From the NCBI GenBank assembly GCA_903813345.2, contig CAIIXF020000008.1, positions 30,446,005 through 30,462,866 of the forward strand: a stretch of DNA of 16,862 nt, in the 5' to 3' direction. Source of the DNA: Owenia fusiformis. Taxonomy: Eukaryota > Annelida > Polychaeta > Sabellida > Oweniidae. The first letter of the stretch is position 1; each line of letters starts with the position of its first letter. Both the position numbers and the translations under genes were made by a program. Below are positions 9,201-15,967 of the stretch, piece after piece. The notes under the pieces were generated by a model, which was given only the letters and a program-made list of their open reading frames with translations, ran no database searches and had not been told where the DNA came from.

Positions 9201-12200
9201 TCTAGATAAATGGATTGAAATCGGTATCATGGTTATTATACAAAACTTTTGTACAAAAGAATCCTAAAAATAGGCCAAAAATTAAAAAGACTTTTGCCCA
9301 ATAATGCTAATGTGTTATCTAAATTGCCCAATATTTTGAGTGGGGGGAGGCGGGACCCGAGCCGTCAATATTCGACATTGTATACGGCCACTATTACTGC
9401 TCGGTTATTTTTAGATGCTCGCATGGTTTGTTCAAAAAAGGAATGAATTGTGTTTAGTGAAGATATTGTACTCCGTTAATTATCATTTTCAATTCAGATC
9501 CTGACCAACCAACCTGCAAAAAACGAGATGTTGTTTTTGCACTGGAGACATCTTGCTCGATTGCCGATAGCGACAAAGAAGATATTCGCTCTGCTCTTGT
9601 TGAATTCATACGTGAAGTACAGGTAGACCCAGTTGATGGTATAAAGATAGGAGCGCTAACATTTAATAAAGGCGCTCATCATGTCGCATATCTTTCTGAT
9701 TCTGACGACCCCGATAACTTGGTGCGGCTGGTGGAAAACATGAACTTGACAGCGGCTGAATGTTGGACAGATTTCTTTGAAGCTTTTCGCGCAGGCGAGC
9801 ATGAGTATTTTACTCCCGCAAATGGTGATCGTCCAAATGTCGAAAACCTTTTTATTATGATAACAGATGGTGTACAAACAAATCCAGGTAAGGGAATATT
9901 TCTCTTAAAACAATTCATTATTTAAATACTGGGCATGTGCCCGTGCGTTTTGCTAGACTATAAAAGGCAAACTCCCTTGACTCCCTTACATGTACGTATC
10001 TCAATAATGATGTGTCCTGAAACACATTATCTATATGCCATTTAAATGTGATTTAGGGATTTTAAGAAAGTTAATTCTAAAAAGTCCCATTAAATAAAAT
10101 GAATACAGAGTATATATTTGAATTATATGATGGAATGTTGATGAAAAAATCCCAAGTAAAATATTCTAAATAATACAAATGTTAAATATCATTTTGGTTC
10201 TTGTTCATAATACACCTATAACATGTTCTCACAAAGGATAGGTATCGATATGGTGAACTGAATTCAACGTGTTTTTATCTTAAATTAATTATTGCAAACA
10301 TTCTATAAAACACGGTCCTTTATTGACTGATATTGCAACAATTTAATGCAAAAATTATTTATATATATTTTATATAACTGTTTTTGATAACATTTTTTGT
10401 CAATTTTCAAAGATTCATCAAATTTATCATCAATTTTCGACCTATTGTAATTGAGGGAAATAATTGAAAAAATTTGGAGGTATTGGAAATAAAATCAAGT
10501 AACGTTACCATTAATATTATAAGTATTTTAATCGCAGGTTAAGTGAATAAAAATTCAAACGTAAAGATGCTTTAACACGTTGTTCAATGGGGGAGCTAAG
10601 GTTGCTAAACTTATGGAGGGGAGTGTATGTATTTGATGAATGATGATGAATCATGATTGGAATATAATGATGTAATGATCAAAATTAACGAATAAAGATT
10701 GAAACAGATATAGAATTAAAACTTTTTTCTTTAAGACGCTACTCTTAAAGGCACTGTTTATTTTTTAATTCATCATCCATCATTTAGATTTTACAGAAGA
10801 ATTTAGACATTTGTGTAAATAACCTAAAACATTGTTGATATCGGCCAATATTGAAAATAGCAGAAAGGTGATTGCCTTAGCAACTCGGAAACAGGTTCAG
10901 CGGAGCACTTTTACGAACACGGTGGCGATCGGCAACGAAAACTCCATAAAACTTACCTAAGATGATTTACGATGACTGGTCACTTGTAATCCTCACCACC
11001 CATTCCTCTTGGTATTTCTGTCTTGGAATTGCTCTGCTGAATTCCGTTTCAGAGTTGCTATGGAAAGCACTTTCTTAACAATGTTTTAGGATAGTTAGAC
11101 AAATGTCCTATGACTAAGTTAATGGTTTTTGGCATTATTTTTAAGTACGTGACGGTAAACGATATGGAATAACAGTATTACATACATTGCATGTCAATGA
11201 AATATTATTTTAGCAAAGTTCAATACATGTCCAAGGACATTTTTTACCAGAAAATATGATCCAGAATGAAGGTTCAAGAGACCATAATTTGGTATTTATG
11301 GTCCATCCCGGACATCAAATTCTAGCGAATGGACTAAAATACCTAAGGAAATATAGTCCATCGGCCTTGTTATTCTAGATAATACAGTCGGACTTTATTT
11401 TCCAGGACTAGTCTAGCGGACCATATGAAGCACGGTCCATATTTACGTTGACACCGGTTGCTCAGAAAGATGACATACGCTTATAATGTAAACCAAGAGG
11501 GGGAGAAACCCCAGGGTTCAAAGATAACATACGCTTATAATGTAAATCTGTATTGAGATGACATCGTCGCTGATTGGTTTAGCGAGTCGATCGTTGATTG
11601 GTTTAAAACTAGGTCAATTTGAAAACTTTGAAAACCAAGATGGATGGTACGTTTTCGACAAAAGGAGGTGCGCGAAGGAGGAAATCGTATGTCATCAATT
11701 GAATCATGGGGTTTCCCCTCCTCTTATGTAAACCTGTATTGAGAAGACATACACCTCTGATTGGTCCAAATCGATAAACAAAAATGGCGGATTCAAAATT
11801 TTCTAATAACGCTTTGAATAATATTATGTTGATTCCTGGCATCTTAACCAATATCATAGCTTGGTTTTTCACATCAATATAAAGAAATATGTAAGAAATA
11901 TGTTTACATGGATTAAAACATCACGATGACGCGCCATGTTCGAAAATTGACTGGTGAGAATTTGCGCAAACGAAGGTGGTACGCAAGAGACGTATTATGT
12001 CAGTCATCGCTAAAGCTCTGGGACTTTGCTAGAACTTGGTGTCCGGGGTGGACAATAAATACCAAATTATGGTCTCTCTCACCGTCATTCCGAACCATAT
12101 TTACTAGCTAGAAATGTCCATTGACATATATTGAACTCTGTCAAATTAATATTTTATTGACAAACTAGATAGTTCATGTAATGCTACTATGTCATATTGT

Positions 12201-14587
12201 ATATCAGTCACACTTGGATCTTAGGTCAATCCGACCCCTAAGGTGTATAAATATTTGACATTTTGTGATTAACTATTAATTTGCTTTCACAATAATTATT
12301 TTTTGTGCCAAAAATGCTATATTAGATACAAGAATAATCTATTATCTGAACTTATGCACTTTTAAAGGTATCGCGAAAACTCATTGACATCAATGTACAT
12401 GTAACGAAATTGAATAATCAACAATTTTAAGTACAACTTGTTTTGTCTTTAACATTCATCTTTCAAGAATAAATCCAAATAACAATCAGTGATTTAGTAA
12501 GAAAATGGATAAATGCTTAACTTGCTGGTATAAGTCCTAAATAAATTCGGTCCATGATTTTGCCAGGCAACCACATAGTAAAGGAATGCAAATCGAATTA
12601 GTGAAGTTGAAAAATGGGGGTAGAGGAGAATTAAAAATCGTATCCACCAAAATTTAGAGACGGTCATCACCCATAACTCTGATGTCACAGATTGCATAAA
12701 CATTCAGTAACGTGTAAACATTTCAAAGGTATTCATTAAAGCCTTACTATGCGAATTTTCAAGATTTTGGGGCAAAATGAAGACTTTCTTTTGAACTACA
12801 GATCATCTCGAATGGATTTATAATAGGTACTTTATCTTTCATCAAAGACATCAAAATAACTCAAACGAGCCACATCAAATCTTATAATAAATTATTTTAA
12901 AAAATTTGCTCTGACTAGTCTATAAATAGTTTATAAAAAGTTTTTACCATTGTCAATGAAAGATGGCGACGTTGCTTGTAGTACATGATTCATTCATTAT
13001 AGAAGTGTCACCATCTTTTAAATAAAGAGTTATTTAAAAACATGCACTGTCAAAAATATGCATGCACAACTAAAGATTTCTGAACTTCAAATTCTGTTTT
13101 CTACGTGACTTATTTTTTCTCGGTTCAATATTAATGCAAATCAAGCTTTGTATAATATTTAATTGAGTGTGTGAATAACATGTTTCAACGATTAATCTCT
13201 GTTTTTCCTTCTAGATTAAGCATAGTGGGCCTTTAAGTAATTTTTGAAAAATAAATTCTCAAAGGAGAACCCCCGATAAGGAGAGTTTTTTAGAAGGACA
13301 TTGCTTTTTATTCTGAAAGTGATCATCATGGAAATTTAACACATCGGAGATTTAATACATCAGAGATGAGGTGATCTTAGATATTCCCAAAAACAACTTG
13401 TGTGATATAAAAATTGCTTTTTTAAGAACATTTTTGGCAAGGCAATGAACTCGTTTTTAAGGTTAGACTCTTTATTTGTGGTTTAAATCCCTGTATGGCC
13501 TAATGAGATAGGAATAAAGTGTCACAGTTGTAAGATACCTATTTATCTGAATTCTTAGAAAATAGAAAGAAATCAATGGGTGTTTTCCTAGAAATATGTT
13601 TTTGAGACCTTTCCACTCATGAGAATAACGGAACCAATTCGTAAATCAAAAATTCAAAAATCCTTGAAATATATTTCTGGTGGAGCGCCCATCGATTTCT
13701 TTACGTAAACTAAGACTTTGCTTCATTATGTTACTTAGCCACATACTATTTTGCTCGTACAGTAATGGGAAAGTTATTAATTTTAAGCAAAATGTAACGG
13801 TTGAATATGGAAAATTGAGTTTCATTGCTTCACAAAACCGTTCTACAAACGCACGTTTTAATAATTCGAAGAAAATATTTCAGGATGTATAAATTCACCT
13901 CATTTCTAAAAGTATATTAAAATGTCACGATGATCACTTTCAGAATAAAATAGTTGTGTCCTTCTAAAAAGCTCTCCTTATCGGGGGTTCTCCTTTGTGG
14001 AGAGAACATCATGATTTGCTTATATTGGGCGATTGATTGTATTTTATCTTTAAATAAGTCATAAGATAGGTAGTAGTGGCTCAATTTCATGAAATAAAGC
14101 ATGTTAGAAAGGGAATTCAATGTGCTAAATGATTACTCATCAGAGTGTTGAAACAAGAGATAAGAAGGATGATATCTGATATCTGCCAGCATCTGCTGAT
14201 ATCTGCCAGCATCTAGTCGCCTAGTGTTATTAAATTAGCCTCCAGAGATGTGATCAGCATTTTGAGGATGTTTTGTAAAATAATCATAAAATCGTGGTCA
14301 TTTTTTCGCTCCGTACATGTTAATTCTATCTCAAATAATTTCCAGACAGACTAGAACGCACATTCAACAGGAGTGATTCTCTGCTTGCGGCTGGAACAGA
14401 TATCATTATACTTAACTTACCACGAGGATGTTACCACGAACCCGGCGTATCGCAATGTATACCCAATGTAGTTGGGGAGGAAAATGCGATCCGGATTGTA
14501 GAAGATCTGAGGGACTTTATCGTAACTGACGTCTCGCAGTTTCCTGCAATACTGAATCATGTTTATCAAATAATCTGTACAAGATAG
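2822..14587 (+). CDS. Mosaic secreted serine protease: TSP1 - S1A protease - TSP1-like - ICK x2 - VWA (gene span, 5' incomplete)
   Basis: Nine exons join without a frame break: 2822-3212, 3348-3679, 5535-5653, 7087-7255, 8368-8529, 8641-8727, 9036-9119, 9498-9887 and 14346-14587. The joined sequence gives 658 residues, counting from the Asp codon completed at 2823. Every junction has AG/GT borders and matching phase, and several fall inside a domain that is only complete when joined. Order: TSP1 (1-55), S1A protease (about 65-335, triad His116, Asp184, Ser284), TSP1-like (338-391), two ICK knots (394-421, 422-446), VWA (459-658). Many cysteines and N-glycosylation sequons (for example NVS at 89, NYT at 171, NFT at 195) indicate an extracellular protein. 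The incoming phase is 1, so an upstream exon with the signal peptide is needed; 102-136 could supply the join. I do not recognise this order as a named family. Exon structure is seen in the sequence; extracellular proteolysis regulated by the accessory domains is inference. Confidence 0.85.
3348..3679 (+). CDS. Exon: S1A protease middle part (Asp of the triad)
   Basis: Acceptor 'tttattttcag' ends at 3347; donor GTAAGA starts at 3680; phases are 2 in and 1 out. It encodes residues 131-241, from the loop after the catalytic His through ENDIALIKL (catalytic Asp184, codon 3505-3507) to DCEIAGWGQ, the conserved Cys136/GWG segment of chymotrypsin numbering. Sequons NYT and NFT are present. Two extra cysteines (211 and 219) lie between the usual Cys122 and Cys136 positions, indicating an additional disulfide or pairing with the His-loop cysteines. 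The match to the S1A fold is clear; partners and substrate are unknown. Confidence 0.9.
4926..5520. mobile_element. Non-autonomous inverted-repeat element (MITE-like)
   Basis: The left arm begins 'gcattcgtgaatgca' followed by 'ggctaccggat' and, further in, 'tcatttaaatatgaat'. The reverse complement of the right arm, read from 5520 inward, begins 'attcgcgaatgca' and shows 'ggctacc', 'taccggat' and 'tcatttaaacataaat' in the same order. The arms are about 75-80 bases and imperfect, spaced about 430 bases apart, with no ORF. No clear target-site duplication was seen. The right end stops 14 bases before the exon at 5535. Confidence 0.6.
5048..5092. repeat. Hairpin with perfect 10-bp stems
   Basis: GAATTATGGT at 5048-5057 is the exact complement of ACCATAATTC at 5083-5092, with a 25-base loop. 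It lies inside the inverted-repeat element. A role is not evident. A similar 'ggtccaaccata' type word also appears in the 11.2-kb element. Confidence 0.5.
5535..5653 (+). CDS. Exon: S1A protease segment leading into the active-site Ser
   Basis: Acceptor 'gctaatttcag' ends at 5534; donor GTAGGT starts at 5654; phases are 1 in and 0 out. It encodes residues 242-281, ending in LGTACK. That joins directly to GDSGGP of the next exon, reproducing the conserved C-x-GDSGGP motif. The family's usual Cys168 and Cys182 (in MLCAG) are absent; the corresponding stretch reads ATIYTSAIG. The residue two before the Cys (position 189, the base of the S1 pocket) is Thr278, not the Asp of trypsins. The exon is not among long ORFs but both joins are exact. 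Confidence 0.85.
5761..6745 (-). mobile_element. Decayed non-LTR retrotransposon (LINE) reverse transcriptase fragment
   Basis: Read on the minus strand, pieces of a jockey/CR1-like reverse transcriptase appear in order. They are KLIALFKKG near 6690, LYLDISKAFDTID near 6440-6475, the catalytic FADDT at 6242-6256, and KTNFLGVIID with LNWNEHI at about 6030-5980 in the thumb/C-terminal part. The copy is dead: a stop codon sits just before the FADD box, and at least two frameshifts are needed (near 6180 and 6560-6640). The endonuclease part is missing, as expected of a 5'-truncated insertion. It lies antisense in the intron after 5653. Exact ends are not determined. Confidence 0.85.
6746..7086. 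other. Intron sequence, nothing recognised
   Basis: AT-rich sequence between the LINE fragment and the exon at 7087. No domain, repeat structure or alternative exon was seen. The polypyrimidine/AG acceptor for the next exon is at 7075-7086 ('tttcattaacag'). Confidence 0.5.
7087..7255 (+). CDS. Exon: S1A protease C-terminal part with catalytic Ser
   Basis: Acceptor 'cattaacag' ends at 7086; donor GTAATT starts at 7256; phases are 0 in and 1 out. It opens with GDSGGPLVC, giving catalytic Ser284 (codon 7093-7095). It ends after VPHLLPWVSDKMS, the C-terminal helix region that usually reads xxxxxWI/V. Counting back from the conserved Trp237 equivalent (W331), position 226 is Thr320, and position 216 after the Ser214 equivalent is Val307. 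Together with Thr at 189, this is the Val216/Thr226 arrangement known from pancreatic elastases. That suggests preference for small aliphatic residues, an inference from alignment by eye. The catalytic triad of the assembled enzyme is complete. Confidence 0.9.
7256..8367. other. Intron with repeat-like sequence
   Basis: Contains a sequence starting TA-cagtgcgtcccaaaaaacgc at 7334, resembling a mariner-type terminal repeat, but no matching right end. It also holds a GC-rich patch with several GGGCCC palindromes at 7726-7925. ORFs across this patch overlap one another on both strands and show no domain. Confidence 0.45.
7726..7925. repeat. GC-rich patch with repeated GGGCCC palindromes, probably a mobile-element piece
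   Basis: 'gggccc' or 'ggccc' recurs at least six times within 200 bases, ending 'gggcccctggatccggcact'. It stands out from the AT-rich surroundings. No protein match was recognised. Foreign or repeat origin is inferred from composition only. Confidence 0.35.
8368..8529 (+). CDS. Exon: second, divergent TSP1-like domain
   Basis: Acceptor 'ttattttctag' ends at 8367; donor GTAAGC starts at 8530; phases are 1 in and 1 out, 162 nt. The joined residues 338-391 begin EWGEWSNTC, then TQGGMRRRTKSC, and end with GKC and NC. The WxxW motif, the Arg-rich strand after the first Cys and the Cys spacing fit thrombospondin type 1 repeats. Only four cysteines (346, 359, 382, 390) are present where six are usual, so one disulfide seems to be lost. 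An insertion, FFSYFSIRGNKYQNYLNN, lies between the second and third. TSP1 domains usually bind matrix or glycosaminoglycans. The basic cluster RRRTK fits that, but it is inference. Confidence 0.85.
8641..8727 (+). CDS. Exon: first inhibitor-cystine-knot (ICK) domain
   Basis: Acceptor 'ccattttttacag' ends at 8640; donor GTACGT starts at 8728; phases are 1 in and 1 out, 87 nt. Residues 394-421 show the spacing C-x6-C-x5-CC-x6-C-x5-C, the cysteine signature of the knottin/ICK fold (pairs 1-4, 2-5, 3-6). The acidic FDRDDCC before the double Cys is typical of such modules in secreted proteins. The sixth Cys codon is split by the intron (T at 8727, completed by GC at 9036). A second donor four bases downstream could join to 8814 instead and also retains the sixth Cys. 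The module is structural in many proteins and gives no catalytic function by itself. Confidence 0.8.
8814..8913 (+). CDS. Possible alternative last exon (Pro/Thr-rich tail)
   Basis: A strong acceptor ('gatttttttcgtgcag') ends at 8813. If the upstream exon is extended to 8731 and uses donor GTATTT at 8732, the frame continues after the sixth knot Cys as T, HEPPRTTTLESTK, then about 20 further residues to a TAA at 8911-8913. The protein would end after the first ICK domain and lack the second knot and VWA. The composition resembles an O-glycosylated linker. No AATAAA was seen soon after the stop. With the GTACGT donor instead, this acceptor gives only a nine-residue tail. Unproven. Confidence 0.35.
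9036..9119 (+). CDS. Exon: second ICK domain
   Basis: Acceptor 'attattatccag' ends at 9035; donor GTAAGT starts at 9120; phases are 1 in and 1 out, 84 nt. Residues 422-446 read C-x6-C-x5-CC-x4-C-x4-C, including ETGGACSIDEDCC and GLACNRGEC, a full six-cysteine knot. It follows the first knot without a linker: Cys421 and Cys422 are adjacent. The shared phase, similar length and shared -C-x5-CC- core indicate an exon duplication. The next exon completes Asp449. Confidence 0.85.
9120..9497. other. Intron, no gene recognised
   Basis: An open stretch at 9249-9446 (plus strand, starting at a TTG) crosses a G-rich patch near 9340-9365 but has no recognisable domain or splice sites. It is treated as non-coding intron. 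Confidence 0.5.
9498..9887 (+). CDS. Exon: N-terminal two thirds of the von Willebrand factor A domain
   Basis: Acceptor 'cattttcaattcag' ends at 9497; donor GTAAGG starts at 9888; phases are 1 in and 1 out, 390 nt. After a short linker (PDQPTCKKR) the VWA domain opens with DVVFALETSCSIAD (from residue 459). It continues through GIKIGALTFNKGAHH and a helix containing TAAECWTDFFEAF to LFIMITDGVQ. The MIDAS metal-site motif DxSxS reads ETSCS here, with Glu465 in place of the first Asp. The Thr of the second MIDAS loop and the Asp of ITDG are retained. VWA domains mediate ligand or matrix binding. Whether the Glu form binds a divalent metal is not known. Confidence 0.9.
11154..12210. mobile_element. 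Foldback/MITE-like element with about 170-bp inverted arms
   Basis: The left arm (about 11154-11330) and the reverse complement of the right arm (about 12026-12210) align along their length. Shared blocks include 'gttcaata', 'ggacattt', 'gagaccataatttggtattt' and 'ccccggaca/cccggaca', then 'ttctagc'. The innermost 50 bases are the best conserved. The interior (11460-11770) holds further nested repeats: 'acatacgcttataatgtaaa' occurs twice. A 35-base stretch with 'gaaaccccagggttca' is inverted near 11700, and 'ctgtattgaga(t/a)gacat' occurs twice. No transposase ORF is visible. It is a non-autonomous element; the superfamily is unknown and outer limits are approximate. Confidence 0.75.
13257..14003. 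mobile_element. Second inverted-repeat (MITE-like) element
   Basis: The left arm starts 'aaaggagaacccccgataag' at 13261. The right arm, reverse complemented from 13996, starts with the same 20 bases. The arms go on to share 'gagag', 'tttttagaaggaca' and 'ttattctgaaagtgatcatc', then a weaker 'gatgaggtga'. The first 75-80 bases are nearly identical, so this copy is younger than its neighbour at 11.2-12.2 kb. The interior of roughly 500 bases has no recognisable coding sequence. Confidence 0.8.
14178..14215. repeat. Short tandem repeat, 20-bp unit, about two copies
   Basis: 'tgatatctgccagcatctgc' at 14178-14197 is followed directly by 18 bases of the same unit, with a further partial 'gatatctgat' just before. 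Confidence 0.75.
14346..14587 (+). CDS. Last exon: VWA C-terminal third and stop codon
   Basis: Acceptor 'aataatttccag' ends at 14345; incoming phase 1; 242 nt with TAG at 14585-14587. It encodes residues 580-658: a helix (LERTFNRSDSLLAAG), the strand TDIIILNLPRG, and a long acidic helix segment ending in FIVTDVSQFPAILNHVYQI and CTR. This completes the alpha/beta alternation of a VWA domain. The protein ends within a few residues of the domain, with no transmembrane segment or GPI signal, so it is expected to be secreted. Two cysteines at the PRGCYHE and SQC positions may form a local disulfide. Confidence 0.88.
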
Positions 14588-14704
14588 TCTGTCATAATCT
14601 ATTCATTACGTTACAGTTGTAAACAGAATCAGCCAATGTCTTTAAGAAACAGCAGACATGTTAAAACCTAATTTAACTGTCATCAACATATTGTTATAAT
14701 TCGA

Positions 14705-14710
14705 AATAAA
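14705..14710 (+). terminator. Candidate polyadenylation signal of the mosaic protease gene
   Basis: An AATAAA hexamer lies 117 bases after the stop codon at 14587. A T-rich stretch follows within 30-50 bases ('tttattcgtttgatttttg'). Position and context fit a 3' end, but the hexamer is common in AT-rich DNA. Confidence 0.5.
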
Positions 14711-15354
14711 ATACACTATTTACAAATTATCATTTATTCGTTTGATTTTTGTAATTCATTAAAATCCACAGTGGCGCGGTTTTTCCTCCTATTTATAGAA
14801 TGAGTATTTTTTCTGGTTTGTATCATATCAGAATATTATTAAAGGTCTCGATTCCATGCTTTATTGCAAATTTGTCCTGCGCATTGCAGAATGAATTTGT
14901 CAAAACTACGAAACCCAGGAAAACCAATGGGAAATAATTGACTTTAGTATCGTATATACATATACTTTAAAGCTGATCATATGCAATCACTATAATATGC
15001 TATGCTATCATAAAAAAACGGAAATCTAAAAATCAGTATGTGGACACTTCTCCCATTTTGCATGATACTTACATCATGTTCAGTTTTCTGCTTATATACA
15101 CCAAGAAACATTTCTTAGATAAAATCATTAAATGGTGTGGGTAAAAAATGCGTAAAAACGATTTTACACTTAATATTTACTAACTACATGTACAGGATGG
15201 GTATCCAAATAATGGACACCTCAAAATCTACGCAGCTTCTCCAAAAACGAATTACAAAAAAGCAATTGCGTATTAAGTCTTGCGTTTGATTTATTCTGAA
15301 ATATAATGTGACATTCAACAACAAAGATGTTCATGTTTTGTTAATTTTGTTCAG
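14711..15354. other. Intergenic or intronic stretch, no gene seen
   Basis: AT-rich sequence between the probable 3' end of the protease gene and the exon at 15355. No exon that could precede 15355 in phase 2 was convincingly found. Confidence 0.45.
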
Positions 15355-15428
15355 CACCCCGGAAAGGTACGACGAAGATACACCTTTGAATAGCTGGATC
15401 ATTTGCTTCGTTAATTCCAGATATAGAA
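15355..15428 (+). CDS. Penultimate exon of an unrecognised plus-strand gene
   Basis: Acceptor 'tgttaattttgttcag' ends at 15354 and a consensus donor GTAAGT starts at 15429, leaving 74 nt. One frame is open: TPERYDEDTPLNSWIICFV then NSRYR, phase 2 in and 1 out. It joins in frame to the exon at 15726 if the acceptor 'ataggcag' is used. The splice signals are good, but no upstream exon was identified and the peptide is not recognised. It could also belong to an alternative transcript of the gene to the left, although no donor in that gene's last exon offers the needed phase 2. Confidence 0.45.
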
Positions 15429-15725
15429 GTAAGTTTGAAGAAATGAGATGATGTTGGCTAAAATCGACCTTAAGCCTGTTTATGATGATCACTATGATAT
15501 CTGTCTAATTAAATGTATGGTTTACACGGATATATGTCACTAAAGTCTATCTCAATGAATAATGAAAAAATTATTAATAAAAGAGCGATATGTTGCTGAT
15601 GGAAAGCCTCTGTCAAAAATGAATTTGTGATTCAATAATTTTTCCTCAGTTGTAATTATTTAAGCTAGACTTTAGCTAAACAAAACGTTAATGAGAATTT
15701 AACATTAAATTCCAGTTATAGGCAG

Positions 15726-15967
15726 AATTCCCACGACATTTTTATCACAAACTTGTGTCAGTATCATATGTTAAAGAAAATATACATGTTTGCGAACAGA
15801 TAGTTCACAAGACAACATTTTGTTACCAAAACGGTTATGTAATCGAGTGGGTCACCACTGTAGCTGAAAAGATGAAAATGTCTTGGCAATTCACCGACGT
15901 GTTATTCTACGTTATCAAAACTGGTCCTATCCACAAATGTGTAAGAGGAAGAGCTATTGTGTGGTGA
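15726..15967 (+). CDS. Last exon of an unrecognised plus-strand gene
   Basis: Following an AG at 15724-15725, an open frame of 79 codons runs to TGA at 15965-15967. The peptide includes KLVSVSYVKENIHVCEQ, TTFCYQNGYVIEWV, MSWQFTDVLFYVIKTG and HKCVRG. Three cysteines and three tryptophans give it the look of a compact secreted or extracellular domain, but I recognise no family. The preceding stop at 15719 means translation cannot enter from upstream without splicing. The coding sequence overlaps the minus-strand gene by 14 bases at the stops. The acceptor is only moderately good: the AG at 15720-15721 would also keep the frame open but not match the phase of the exon at 15355. Confidence 0.45.

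Larger units (their letters stand above)
9888..14345. other. 4.5-kb intron within the VWA domain
   Basis: The intron interrupts the VWA domain in phase 1. It contains two long-inverted-repeat elements (about 11154-12210 and 13257-14003) and a short tandem repeat at 14178-14215. Otherwise it is AT-rich sequence. Small open stretches inside the elements have no recognisable domain. From 9888 to about 11150 I see only AT-rich sequence, plus a weak inverted pair of 'gatgaatgatgatgaat'-type words at about 10634 and 10770. Confidence 0.7.

Noticed and set aside
9656-9918. Minus-strand ORFs opposite the VWA exon
   Set aside because: Antisense shadows; the plus frame carries the VWA motifs.
11926-12111. 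Plus-strand ORF with a basic N-terminus inside the 11.2-12.2 kb element
   Set aside because: It runs into the inverted-repeat arm and shows no transposase or other motif.
13680-13892. 70-codon ORF inside the second inverted-repeat element
   Set aside because: Starts at a TTG/GTG-type codon, has no domain, and lies in a non-autonomous element.
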